DNA of 15,312 nt from SZAS-7 sp964514655 (GTDB lineage: Bacteria > Chlamydiota > Chlamydiia > Chlamydiales > FEN-1388): contig CAZEQY010000038.1 in NCBI GenBank assembly GCA_964514655.1, positions 1 to 15,312 on the forward strand, read 5' to 3'. Numbering within the stretch: position 1 is the stretch's first letter; the number at the start of each line of letters is the position of its first letter. The notes beneath the pieces are model-generated. The model did no database searches, was not told where the DNA came from, and worked only from the letters and a program-made list of their open reading frames with translations. Positions 6,950-13,973 of the stretch are shown in pieces. A program made the translations under genes and the position numbers.

Positions 6950-8615
6950 CGTACTCTATGATGTGTTGAATAAAGGCCTCTTCTAGCGTGGGCAGCTTTT
7001 GCCCATCTTGTCTCACCTGCTCTTTTAGCGTATCAGGGTCAGCTTCAGCAATAAGTTTTCCTCTATAGACAAGGCCAATGCGATCACAGTATTCAGCTTC
7101 ATCCATAAAGTGGGTTGTAATCATAATGGTAACGCCCTTTTCTACAAGACCGTTGATATGGTTCCAAAACTCTCTACGCGTTATTGGATCAACCCCGGAT
7201 GTAGGCTCATCAAGAAACAAAATGATCGGACGGTGCATACACGCACACGCTAGCGCTAGTCGTTGCTTAAAGCCAAGCGGCAAGATACTTGCATTTTCAT
7301 CAAGGTGTGGGCTGAACGAGAAAATCTCTATCATCTCCTCTATAGCCTCTTTTTTCTTGCTGCCTCTTAAGTTGTAGATGCCCGCAAAAAACTCAAGGTT
7401 TTGTAAAACACTTAAATTATCATAGAGCGAAAATTTTTGCGCCATGTAGCCAATATAGCTTCTAGCAGCCCCGGAAGCGCGCTGCAAGTCAAGGCCATTT
7501 ACAAATGCTGAGCCTGACGTTGGCGACAAAAGCCCACACATCATCTTAAAGGTCGTTGTCTTTCCTGCTCCATTTGGGCCAAGCAGGCCAAAGATCTCTC
7601 CTGCTTTTATGTTTAAAGAGATGTCATTTACTGCTGTAAAGCTGCCAAAACGCTTTGTGAGGTTATTTGCCTCGATGACAGTCTCATGTTCAGACTTGAT
7701 TATCGGCATAGCTTCAGCTAGCACAGAAACGCCGCCTGGCCCACCTCCAAGTATATCTACATAGGCATCTTCAAAACGAGGCTCTGTTGATTTTAGAGCA
7801 AAGGGGATGCCGGCGGTATCTTTTACAACGAGGCGTACATCACTTCCCTGAATCACGCCATCGATAACGTTTGGTAGCTTTAATGCTTCTTCAAGCACCT
7901 GCCTGCGACTTCCTTTAGCACCAGAAACTAGATATACACGCCCCTTTTCGCGTTCTTTGAGCGTATCTGGAGATCCGGCATAAAGCAGTGATCCCTCGTT
8001 AAGCAAGAGCACATCATCACATTTTTCGGCTTCATCAAGATAGGCGGTGCTCCATATGACGCTAATGTCTTCTTTAAGTAGCTCTTGAACCATCTTCCAA
8101 AGCTCTCGACGCGAAAGCGGATCAACGCCAACACTTGGCTCATCAAGCACTAAAAGCTGCGGTGTTTTAATAAGGGCACATGCAAGGCCTAGCTTTTGCT
8201 TCATGCCTCCGGAGAGCTTTCCTGCAAGGCGGCCTGTAAATGGGCTAAGGCCTGTAAATTGCAAAAGCTTTTTATAGGTCTCATTTCTATCTGTTACACC
8301 GCGTAGGTCCGCATAGAGGTTCATATTTTGCAAAACCGTTAGATCTTCATAAAGACCAAACTTTTGGGGCATGTAGCCGATGAGTTCATGTATCTCGCTC
8401 GCATCCCGTATCGTATTATGCCCAGCGACAGTTATAGAACCTGTTGTTGGCTGTAAAAGGCCAGCTATAAGGCGTACAAGTGTTGTTTTACCCGCGCCAT
8501 CTGGCCCTACAAGGCCTACAATCTTGCCGCGAGGTATCTCTAGATCAATTTTTGCAAGAGCAGGCGTTTTGGATGGAGGAAAAATTTTTGAGACGTCAGA
8601 TACTGTTACTATCAC
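6930..8615 (-). CDS. ybhF: Tandem ABC ATPase, YbhF-like
   Basis: This 561-residue protein carries two ATP-binding domains in one chain and should energise the YbhS/YbhR permease pair. Domain 1 has Walker A GPDGAGKT (37-44), signature LSGGM (134-138) and Walker B LLVLDE (154-159). A glycine-rich linker follows near 289-296. Domain 2 has Walker A GPNGAGKT (346-353) and Walker B ILFLDE (465-470), with LPLGF (445-449) where LSGGQ would stand. From memory that degenerate second signature also occurs in E. coli YbhF, so it is a family trait rather than damage. Domain 1 reads STAYLDEAE (189-197) where domain 2 has the usual TTHFMDEAE, so its switch histidine is absent. The start is GTG at 8615-8613, inside the adaptor stop codon (GTGA overlap, 8612-8615). 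Confidence 0.92.
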   Translation of the reverse strand: MIVTVSDVSKIFPPSKTPALAKIDLEIPRGKIVGLVGPDGAGKTTLVRLIAGLLQPTTGSITVAGHNTIRDASEIHELIGYMPQKFGLYEDLTVLQNMNLYADLRGVTDRNETYKKLLQFTGLSPFTGRLAGKLSGGMKQKLGLACALIKTPQLLVLDEPSVGVDPLSRRELWKMVQELLKEDISVIWSTAYLDEAEKCDDVLLLNEGSLLYAGSPDTLKEREKGRVYLVSGAKGSRRQVLEEALKLPNVIDGVIQGSDVRLVVKDTAGIPFALKSTEPRFEDAYVDILGGGPGGVSVLAEAMPIIKSEHETVIEANNLTKRFGSFTAVNDISLNIKAGEIFGLLGPNGAGKTTTFKMMCGLLSPTSGSAFVNGLDLQRASGAARSYIGYMAQKFSLYDNLSVLQNLEFFAGIYNLRGSKKKEAIEEMIEIFSFSPHLDENASILPLGFKQRLALACACMHRPIILFLDEPTSGVDPITRREFWNHINGLVEKGVTIMITTHFMDEAEYCDRIGLVYRGKLIAEADPDTLKEQVRQDGQKLPTLEEAFIQHIIEYDEQNPS

Positions 8616-9436
8616 AGCTTTAACTGCACGGTTACAGGCATTCCTTGGCGTAAACCCTCATCCGGATTATCTGCAATAACGCGCAGGCGATAGACAAGGT
8701 CTGTGCGAAGCTGAGTTGTCTCCACAGTCTTTGGAGTAAACTCTGCAACGGGAGAGATAAAGCCAATATGGCCGTGATACACCTTAGAGCCTTTTGTATC
8801 TGTATATATTTCGGCTTTCATACCGGGATAAATGAGCCCAAGCTCGGGCTCTGACACAAAAGCACGTATCCACACAGGCTGCGTGAGAGTAAGTGTATAG
8901 ATTGGCTCACCTATATTTACAATTGCACCAGGCTCACGAATACGCGTCAAGATAGTTCCATGATTTGGCGCATATATTTCTGTATCTTTTAAGTTCGTGA
9001 GACTCACTCCTAAAGCAGCTTTTGCCTGAGCAAGATTTGCTTTGAGTACATCGCGCGTTGCAAGGTCTGTTTCATATTCTTCTTGTGCAACAGCGCCTTG
9101 ATCAACAATCTCTTTTCGCCGCTTGACTATGCGCTCTTGGTTTTTTAATGATGCTTTTATTGATAAGACATTGGCCTGAGCCTGACGCACTTCGTCAAGG
9201 TAGGGCTGTTTATCAAGCTTTGCTATAAGCATACCAGCTTTAATAGCGTCACCCTCTTGAAAAGGCATTTCATGCACCCTTCCAAAGGTCCTAAAGCCAA
9301 GATCAACCTGGCGCACATCTACATTGCCATAGAGCGTAAGGTGGTCTTTAACGGTATTTTTCTGAAGTAGGAGGTAATATCCTGTGAGTGCCAAAATGGC
9401 GATAGTAATGACTATAAATACAAGTAATCGACGCAT
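8612..9436 (-). CDS. ybhG: HlyD-family membrane-fusion (adaptor) protein, YbhG-like
   Basis: This 274-residue periplasmic adaptor is anchored by one N-terminal helix (about residues 4-24). The first half-lipoyl segment begins at LYGNVDVRQVDLGFR (35-49), a strongly YbhG-like sequence. A coiled-coil hairpin follows (about 80-150, rich in Ala, Lys, Glu and Gln), then the second half-lipoyl segment IYAPNHGTI (154-162) with EPGAIVNIGEP, and a beta-barrel to the end. The hairpin is shorter than in E. coli YbhG, which is about 330 residues from memory, so the reach towards an outer-membrane channel may be shorter. No TolC-type gene is in the window. It is the first gene of the four-gene operon, preceded by a 106-base spacer. 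Only a weak Shine-Dalgarno sequence is present. Confidence 0.9.
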   Translation of the reverse strand: MRRLLVFIVITIAILALTGYYLLLQKNTVKDHLTLYGNVDVRQVDLGFRTFGRVHEMPFQEGDAIKAGMLIAKLDKQPYLDEVRQAQANVLSIKASLKNQERIVKRRKEIVDQGAVAQEEYETDLATRDVLKANLAQAKAALGVSLTNLKDTEIYAPNHGTILTRIREPGAIVNIGEPIYTLTLTQPVWIRAFVSEPELGLIYPGMKAEIYTDTKGSKVYHGHIGFISPVAEFTPKTVETTQLRTDLVYRLRVIADNPDEGLRQGMPVTVQLKL

Positions 9437-9484
9437 AGATAAGGTGTATCATGGTATCGGCGATTAAGACAAGAGGAATAACGC

Positions 9485-9505
9485 AAGCAAAATGCACTTT
9501 TGCTT
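9485..9505. repeat. Inverted repeat between khpA and the efflux operon
   Basis: AAGCAAAA (9485-9492) and TTTTGCTT (9498-9505) form a perfect 8-bp stem with a 5-base loop. It lies downstream of khpA and upstream of the ybhG-like gene, both on the minus strand. It could be a weak terminator or a regulatory hairpin dividing the two transcription units. There is no clear uridine tract after it on the minus strand. Confidence 0.4.
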
Positions 9506-9542
9506 TAGTAACTCCAAAAAGAAGATAGCAGTGCCAAAACGC

Positions 9543-9800
9543 CTATTCTGGATGCGTAGCTGGCTTGTCGTCTTCGATTATCTCAAGGTTTACACGGATA
9601 CCATTGCGGCTTGCTACTGACATAAGCAATGTACGGATGGCATTAATAGTTTTGCCTTTTTTGCCGATAATTTTGCCGATATCGCTTTTTTCAACGCCGA
9701 GTTCAATTATCAATGTTTGAGTTCCGCCAACCTCATTGATTCGTACTTTATCAGGATTATCTACGAGGTTCTTTACGATGTATGCTACAAATTCTTTCAT
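9543..9800 (-). CDS. khpA: KH-domain RNA-binding protein KhpA
   Basis: This 85-residue protein is a single KH domain. The nucleic-acid-binding loop is GKKG at residues 46-49 in DIGKIIGKKGKTINAIRTLL, the KhpA/YlqC signature, and the tail after residue 76 is charged. The family acts as a small cytoplasmic RNA chaperone, often with KhpB, affecting cell division and sRNA or mRNA handling. The open frame extends 22 codons further upstream, to 9866. I chose the ATG at 9800 because GGAAG lies about eight bases before it and because family members begin close to MKEF. The gene follows rluD on the same strand with a 75-base gap (9801-9875). Confidence 0.9.
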   Translation of the reverse strand: MKEFVAYIVKNLVDNPDKVRINEVGGTQTLIIELGVEKSDIGKIIGKKGKTINAIRTLLMSVASRNGIRVNLEIIEDDKPATHPE

Positions 9801-9875
9801 AGTTTTCACTTCCGTTGTTATCGGGCTACTTTTGTAGTTGTATCCCTTATTGCCCATCTTAGCCACACTAAGAAT

Positions 9876-10772
9876 TTATACACAATCAAATAGTTGTATA
9901 AAAGAATGCATATCCTCAGGAAGCGGGGCCTTTAAAAAGATATTTTCCTTTGTAACAGGATGTGTAAACTTAAGGCTCGAAGCATGAAGAAGCTGGCGCT
10001 TTACCCCGTCAACCGGCTTGCCATAGACCTCATCTCCCACAATTGGGCAGCGTATATGCTCAAGGTGAACGCGGATTTGATGGGTGCGGCCGGTTTCAAG
10101 TAGTATGTCTAATAGGCTATAGCGATCGTTACTTGCCAAAACATCAATATGCGTACGGGCATTTTTACCGCCAGTCTCTACTACGGCCATGAGCTTGCGA
10201 TTAGTTTTATGACGCCCAATTGGGGCATCGATAACTTGCTTTAAAGGCTTGCCGGCACAAATAGCAAGGTAGCGCTTTTCTATCTCTCTTTTTAAGAAAA
10301 TATCAGATAACATGGCGTGCATTTTTGCTGTTTTTGCAGCTAATAAAATACCTGAGGTATCTTTATCAAGCCTGTGGACGATGCCTGGACGCACATCGTC
10401 ATGAAGCTCTAAGGTCTTTACGTGATATAAAAGGGCGTTAACAAATGTCCCCTTCCAGTTACCGGGACCTGGGTGCACAACAAGCCCTGCAGGCTTATTG
10501 ATGACAATCATGTACTCATCTTCAAAGAGGATGTCTAGGGGGATATTTTCGGCAACAAGGTCAAGCTCTTCAGTCTGTACAAACTGCGCTTCGACTTCGT
10601 CGCCACAAGAAAGCTTAGCACTTTTTTTTACAATTTGACCATTAACAGAAACATAGCCTTCGCTAATGAGCCACTGAAAATAGGTTCGAGAAAGATCGCC
10701 AAAACGGTCCTTGAGGACCTTGTCAAGGCGGCCATCTTGCTCATGAGATTCTACAATAAAATGATTATCCAC
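9876..10772 (-). CDS. rluD: RluD-type 23S rRNA pseudouridine synthase
   Basis: This 298-residue cytoplasmic enzyme converts specific uridines in structured RNA to pseudouridine. Residues 13-62 form an S4 RNA-binding domain (GRLDKVL, then YVSVNGQIVKKSAKL). The catalytic domain carries HRLDKDTSG (133-141) with the nucleophilic Asp136, preceded by VINKPAGLVVHPG (90-102) and followed by the uridine-binding GRTHQIRVH (228-236). An N-terminal S4 domain with this length fits RluD, which modifies helix 69 of 23S rRNA, or RluC; the exact targets cannot be read. The start codon is GTG (10772-10770), overlapping the end of the small upstream gene by eight bases. No in-frame ATG precedes the S4 domain, so GTG is the best start. 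Confidence 0.93.
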   Translation of the reverse strand: MDNHFIVESHEQDGRLDKVLKDRFGDLSRTYFQWLISEGYVSVNGQIVKKSAKLSCGDEVEAQFVQTEELDLVAENIPLDILFEDEYMIVINKPAGLVVHPGPGNWKGTFVNALLYHVKTLELHDDVRPGIVHRLDKDTSGILLAAKTAKMHAMLSDIFLKREIEKRYLAICAGKPLKQVIDAPIGRHKTNRKLMAVVETGGKNARTHIDVLASNDRYSLLDILLETGRTHQIRVHLEHIRCPIVGDEVYGKPVDGVKRQLLHASSLKFTHPVTKENIFLKAPLPEDMHSFIQLFDCV

Positions 10773-11013
10773 TTTGTTTAGAACGCTTTACTACTTCCAT
10801 ATAGTGATCGTGCATATGCTGACATTCATGCACGATGTGAAGGGCAAACCCCTGCATAATAAATTTATCATACATTTCAGGGTGCTTTCTCTGTAGATCA
10901 GCGGGCGTACCGTCAAATACAAGATCGCCACTTGATGCTCGAACTGAACTTGATTTTTCTTCAATAGCAGCATAAGAAGCTGCTTTGGCAGTTGCTTCAA
11001 CTGATTCAATCAT
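10765..11013 (-). CDS. Small conserved-looking protein upstream of rluD
   Basis: This 82-residue protein has no family I recognise. The first 30 residues are rich in Ala, Ser and Glu. The rest is a compact segment around DGTPADLQRKHPEMYDKFI (34-52), then GFALHIVHECQHMHDHYMEV (55-74), with five histidines and one cysteine and a helical pattern. It has no signal peptide and no membrane helix. It overlaps rluD by eight bases, so the two are probably translated together. From memory, the Chlamydia trachomatis rluD homologue (CT658) also neighbours a small hypothetical gene (CT659); I could not confirm that they are homologous. The divergent gene starts 78 bases away. Confidence 0.75.
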   Translation of the reverse strand: MIESVEATAKAASYAAIEEKSSSVRASSGDLVFDGTPADLQRKHPEMYDKFIMQGFALHIVHECQHMHDHYMEVVKRSKQSG

Positions 11014-11039
11014 AATCCACCTACAAAGGCATAATTATA

Positions 11040-11060
11040 GCGTAAAAATCTCTTTTACGC
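11040..11060. repeat. Inverted repeat in a divergent promoter region
   Basis: GCGTAAAA (11040-11047) and TTTTACGC (11053-11060) form a perfect 8-bp dyad with a 5-base centre. It sits within the 78-base gap between two genes transcribed away from each other, a typical place for a repressor operator. It could also form a hairpin in either leader transcript. Confidence 0.45.
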
Positions 11061-11091
11061 AAGTTATACCGTGTGTTATATTTGATGAACT

Positions 11092-12276
11092 ATGCAGGGT
11101 CTTAATTTTCTACATGCAGGATATGTCGCAGCAACGGCCATACTTTGGGCGCCGTCTTGCTCATTTTCTACTACAACTAAAGTATGCCTTACCGCTCTTG
11201 GAGCTCTTGCCCTTTTAAAAGAAAAGGTAATAGATGCTATTAGCATTATCAGCTCTTCTTCCCAAATAGCTAGCGACCTTGGCAACTGGCAAGAATCTTT
11301 TTCACAATTTACTGCTTCAAGGGGCAATAGATCTCATTCGTACACCACTGCACGTGATAACCTTCGCGTTGTTCAGCCTGCCGCTTCCGCCCTTATGCAA
11401 GAGTTATTTACAAAACATATCACTCAAGAGCCGGTGCTAGAGCTCGGCTCGCACCTGCTAAATGAACAGGGACAGTCCTATCTTGCAGAGCTTGTGCCAG
11501 ATGCTTCTATTATCTACTCCGACTACAACAACAAAATCGTTACTTCTGAATCAAAAAAGACTATAGGCCAGTATATACAGCTAGATGCCACCACCCTTGC
11601 AGGCGTAAAAGATAGCGCTCTTACCCAAGTTGTTGCCCTCAACGTCTTTGATACACTCGAGAGAAACCGCCTTCCGGATGCAGCTTCTGCTCTTTATCGA
11701 ACCCTAAAACCTGGCGGCAAAGCACTTATCCTTGCAGACCTTCCATTTGAACAAAAGCCTTTTTTACAAAAGCATGCCCAAGAAGGAAAAATCCTTATTC
11801 CCTATATGGATAAGGGCGTTATAGGAGCAAAAATAGTTGCAAAAGAAACCCTGCTCGCTGCTTCAGAGCTTTATGGTGAGGCCTTCTATAGGTTTGTGCT
11901 AAAAATTACTAACTTGCCACCAGAAGAGGCGGCAAATTTTCTCTTTTTGTTATTTCAGAGACTAAATAGCCTACCCAAAGTCCTAGGCTCTATTTGCTCA
12001 AAAGAAAGTTACGAGGTAGTAGATCATAGAGAGTCCTATCTAGCCGATCTTACTGCTGCCATTACCAGTCAAAAGGGCCTTACAATAGTTGAAAATGGCT
12101 ACCAGCAAAAAACCATTCGTCTTCACGAGACGCTAGAAACTGACGAACCAATCAACTACCTTTCATCAGATGTGCGACATCTTGGGGTAGTTCTTGGAAG
12201 ACACCTTTCTCAAATCCCCCAAGGCTTTACAGAATATTCCACAACAGCTCACGTTGTCGTAATACAAAAGGTCTGA
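11092..12276 (+). CDS. Class I SAM-dependent methyltransferase-like protein with hydrophobic N-terminus
   Basis: The middle of this 394-residue protein follows the Rossmann methyltransferase order. A degenerate motif I PVLELGSHL (114-122) comes first, then an acidic strand end SIIYSDYN (139-146), QLDAT (163-167), ALNVFDTLER (182-191), and the post-motif LYRTLKPGGKALILADL (201-217), which is the clearest cue. Motif I lacks the usual second and third glycines of E/DxGxGxG, so cofactor binding is uncertain. Residues 8-50 contain hydrophobic stretches (AGYVAATAILWAP and CLTALGALALL) that could anchor it in a membrane. The C-terminal 170 residues match nothing I know and may set the substrate. No Shine-Dalgarno sequence is visible. 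The next gene follows after 59 bases on the same strand. A host-directed role is only a guess from context. Confidence 0.65.
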   Translation: MQGLNFLHAGYVAATAILWAPSCSFSTTTKVCLTALGALALLKEKVIDAISIISSSSQIASDLGNWQESFSQFTASRGNRSHSYTTARDNLRVVQPAASALMQELFTKHITQEPVLELGSHLLNEQGQSYLAELVPDASIIYSDYNNKIVTSESKKTIGQYIQLDATTLAGVKDSALTQVVALNVFDTLERNRLPDAASALYRTLKPGGKALILADLPFEQKPFLQKHAQEGKILIPYMDKGVIGAKIVAKETLLAASELYGEAFYRFVLKITNLPPEEAANFLFLLFQRLNSLPKVLGSICSKESYEVVDHRESYLADLTAAITSQKGLTIVENGYQQKTIRLHETLETDEPINYLSSDVRHLGVVLGRHLSQIPQGFTEYSTTAHVVVIQKV

Positions 12277-12305
12277 TAGATTTTTATTCCTGTGTATTGT
12301 ATACT
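12277..12305 (+). promoter_or_regulatory. Possible promoter of the basic orphan gene
   Basis: TAGATT (12277-12282), a 17-base spacer and TATACT (12300-12305). The -10 hexamer is identical to that of the HECT gene. The -35 match is weak, but the same TAGATT plus 17-base spacer plus TATATT arrangement precedes the gene at 14023. Confidence 0.3.
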
Positions 12306-12335
12306 AATTGGCAATTCACAAAAGTAGTTATAATT

Positions 12336-13070
12336 ATGGAACCAATTAGAAACACCCCCCCAGTAGTTACTGCACCGACAGAAAGACGAAATCGACGAGA
12401 TGAGAAAGTCGATACAGCAAGTCAAGCCGCACTTGGCAGACCTGTAAAACGAGCGCCAATTTCACCAGTAAAATTGTTGAACAACGAAGGCGTTAAAAAA
12501 CTACGCTATGCGCAAGCGAGCATGAAGGATACCACGCGAGATGGCACCGCTGTTACACAGCTTGCAAAAACCATGGCTACAAAGGGTTACGATCGAAGAC
12601 ACCCCATCCATGTTGTAACCATGCCGCCGGGTCCTGCTGACTCCCCCGGTGACAAAAAAGTTGCCTATGACACAAGACGCACCAAGGCAGCAAGACAGGC
12701 AGCAACTGAAGACAAAGAGTTTTTTGCCTACGTCAAAATGAAAGATCATAGCGAAACTGCCGAAAAGGATTACGAAAGTCTAAGGCATTTAACTTTTGAA
12801 AATAAAGGAATTCCACACTTTATAAGATCTGCCTGGATTCGCGAATGGGACAAATGGCACGACCCCGACCTTCTTAAACAACATGGCATTGTTCCCAAAA
12901 GCTGGGGCCATCTTATAAAACTCAGAATGGCAATGTCTATAGACAGATCGCGCTCTAATCAAGCAAAAACAAATGCTGGATTTAAGGAAAGCCCCTTTGT
13001 TCGAAAAACTCAAGAGGCACCTAAACCACAAGGCGGATTCTCCGCAGCCAAAAGAAACATTTTTGCATAA
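12336..13070 (+). CDS. Basic orphan protein with disordered N-terminus, candidate effector
   Basis: I do not recognise this 244-residue protein. Its first 45 residues are rich in Pro, Thr, Arg and Lys with no hydrophobic segment, fitting the flexible N-terminus common in type III secreted proteins. The middle is strongly charged. A more ordered segment occurs around residues 160-200, with FIRSAWIREWDKWHDPDLL followed by PKSWGHLIKLRMAM. The tail is basic, with several Lys/Arg and Pro-Gln-Gly residues. There is no signal peptide and no cysteine. The open frame runs back to an ATG at 12297, but I chose 12336 because a -10-like TATACT lies at 12300-12305, inside that extension. Neither start has a good Shine-Dalgarno sequence. 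It converges on the 13113-13451 gene at a hairpin. Confidence 0.6.
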   Translation: MEPIRNTPPVVTAPTERRNRRDEKVDTASQAALGRPVKRAPISPVKLLNNEGVKKLRYAQASMKDTTRDGTAVTQLAKTMATKGYDRRHPIHVVTMPPGPADSPGDKKVAYDTRRTKAARQAATEDKEFFAYVKMKDHSETAEKDYESLRHLTFENKGIPHFIRSAWIREWDKWHDPDLLKQHGIVPKSWGHLIKLRMAMSIDRSRSNQAKTNAGFKESPFVRKTQEAPKPQGGFSAAKRNIFA

Positions 13071-13081
13071 AGATTCAACCC

Positions 13082-13102
13082 AAGGCCACCTTCGGTGGCC
13101 TT
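13082..13102. terminator. Hairpin terminator between convergent genes
   Basis: AAGGCCACC (13082-13090) and GGTGGCCTT (13094-13102) form a perfect 9-bp GC-rich stem with the 3-base loop TTC. It lies 11 bases after the plus-strand stop (13070) and 10 bases after the minus-strand stop (13113), so it could end transcription from both sides. The uridine tract is poor in both directions. Confidence 0.65.
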
Positions 13103-13112
13103 AGGCCTATAA

Positions 13113-13451
13113 TTAATAATCCCAGATATTCCAGTTTGCTACTACGTCGCCCTCTAGCTGCTTACGTTGATCAACTGTAGCCTTATTAGAGCGGTTAAAG
13201 GTAATTTCTGTGAGGTAGTCGTCCTTTAACAAAACTTTTTGGTCAAAAATTATTGATTCGTTGGATAAGACTGTTATTCTGTTGTATCCGTCAAAAAGGT
13301 TAGTTACTGTCACATTATTGGTTCTAGAGTAGTAAGACCAACCATTGACCTGTATGACAAGGTCTTCTGGAAGGGCTATCGTAACGCTCAGCGAAGCTGC
13401 AAAAAGCCCCGTTGTTGCAAAAAGCGCAGCCAGAATAAGAATTTTTCTCAT
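13113..13451 (-). CDS. Small exported protein of unknown function
   Basis: This 112-residue protein begins with a clear signal peptide: a basic start MRKI, a hydrophobic core, and likely cleavage after LFA at residue 18. The mature part, about 94 residues, has alternating hydrophobic and polar residues suggesting beta strands, for example LSVTIALPEDLVIQVNGWSY (20-39) and NNVTVTNLFDGYNRITVLS (45-63). That pattern would fit a small periplasmic immunoglobulin-like or PEGA-like domain, which is a guess from pattern. There is no cysteine, so it is not a lipoprotein. AAGG (complement of 13459-13462) lies seven bases before the ATG, and an extended -10 box lies further upstream. Confidence 0.75.
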   Translation of the reverse strand: MRKILILAALFATTGLFAASLSVTIALPEDLVIQVNGWSYYSRTNNVTVTNLFDGYNRITVLSNESIIFDQKVLLKDDYLTEITFNRSNKATVDQRKQLEGDVVANWNIWDY

Positions 13452-13475
13452 TTTAATGCCTTAGGTAATTGCAGA

Positions 13476-13484
13476 ATTTTAGCA
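13476..13484 (-). promoter_or_regulatory. Extended -10 promoter of the small exported protein gene
   Basis: On the minus strand TGC followed by TAAAAT (complement of 13476-13484) matches an extended -10 element, five of six in the hexamer. Transcription would start near 13469, about 18 bases before the ATG, leaving room for the AAGG ribosome binding site. The -35 region is weak. Confidence 0.4.
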
Positions 13485-13735
13485 AAGAGCATATAAATTA
13501 ACTATATAAAAGCCACTTGGATTTCCTGGCGCCAAGCAAACCTCATCGACAACCAGATGCTGCCAGACCCGAATTCAACTCTACGGGCATAGAAAGGGCT
13601 GCCAAAAGGGGGGTAAAAAGGGGCCTATCAACCTTGCTTGTATAGGTGGGTCAAAAACCCTTAATCAAAAATATCGTTGATGGAACATACTAATGTACCG
13701 TATCCCAATCGGCAGCAAAAATAAGCAATCAGTAT

Positions 13736-13764
13736 ATATCTTCTAGAAATTAATTTCAAGATAT
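13736..13764. promoter_or_regulatory. Extended dyad, possible operator
   Basis: A perfect 12-bp palindrome GAAATTAATTTC (13746-13757) is flanked by ATATCTT (13736-13742) and its complement AAGATAT (13758-13764), with a 3-base offset (13743-13745) on the left side only. The dyad ends 17 bases before the ATG at 13782. It may be a regulator binding site or a hairpin in the leader. Confidence 0.4.
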
Positions 13765-13781
13765 GGTGTATATGAGAGTAT

Positions 13782-13973
13782 ATGAAGCAAGCTGCATGCA
13801 TAGTCATCGGGATATTTTTTGCTCTAGTAGCATTGACGCTATTCACGGGGCTCTACCTCAATTACCCCATTCTTGGGCTTAACTCCCCCACCCATTTTTG
13901 GCCAAACATGCTGGCCTTTATCTTAACAGCACTTATCAGCATTTGCATGTTTATTGCCGCAAAAAAGATCTAG
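13782..13973 (+). CDS. Small two-helix membrane protein
   Basis: This 63-residue protein has two predicted transmembrane helices, about residues 7-27 and 41-60, joined by a short loop (LNYPILGLNSPTHFWPN) and ending with the basic KKI. Such hairpins sit in the inner membrane with both ends on one side. I do not recognise a family. GAGAG lies a few bases before the start and could serve as a weak ribosome binding site. The clean hydrophobic pattern argues for a real gene, but its shortness leaves doubt. Confidence 0.55.
   Translation: MKQAACIVIGIFFALVALTLFTGLYLNYPILGLNSPTHFWPNMLAFILTALISICMFIAAKKI

Larger units (their letters stand above)
13452..13781. other. 330-base non-coding stretch with a GC-richer core
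   Basis: No gene could be supported. Bases 13521-13620 are about 52% GC by hand count, against an AT-rich flank after 13730. The core has a weak 5-bp dyad (CTTGG 13516-13520, CCAAG 13532-13536), runs of G separated by A (13601-13624) and a 4-bp stem GGGT/ACCC (13648-13660). Three plus-strand frames are partly open across 13510-13670, none with a start codon and Shine-Dalgarno sequence. It may be the remnant of a gene or small element, or an uncharacterised RNA. No transposase motif or tRNA was recognised. Confidence 0.4.

Noticed and set aside
9801..9866. A longer KhpA with 22 extra N-terminal residues.
   Set aside because: The extension lacks a ribosome binding site, while GGAAG precedes the internal ATG at 9800 and the family starts there.
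11076..11327. A minus-strand open frame of 83 codons across the divergent gap.
   Set aside because: It overlaps the start of the methyltransferase-like gene and shows no domain or ribosome binding site.
12786..12870. Similarity between the AWIREWDKW segment of the basic orphan and the GWVKEWILSL segment of the HECT protein.
   Set aside because: Only a few aromatic and charged positions agree, the following residues differ, and the orphan has no GG-x-x-RE motif or active-site cysteine. Chance is the simpler explanation.
13560..13600. A tRNA-like or T-arm-like reading of the GACCCGAATTC and CTACGGGC region.
   Set aside because: The stems are only four base pairs and no acceptor, D or anticodon arms could be assembled around them.
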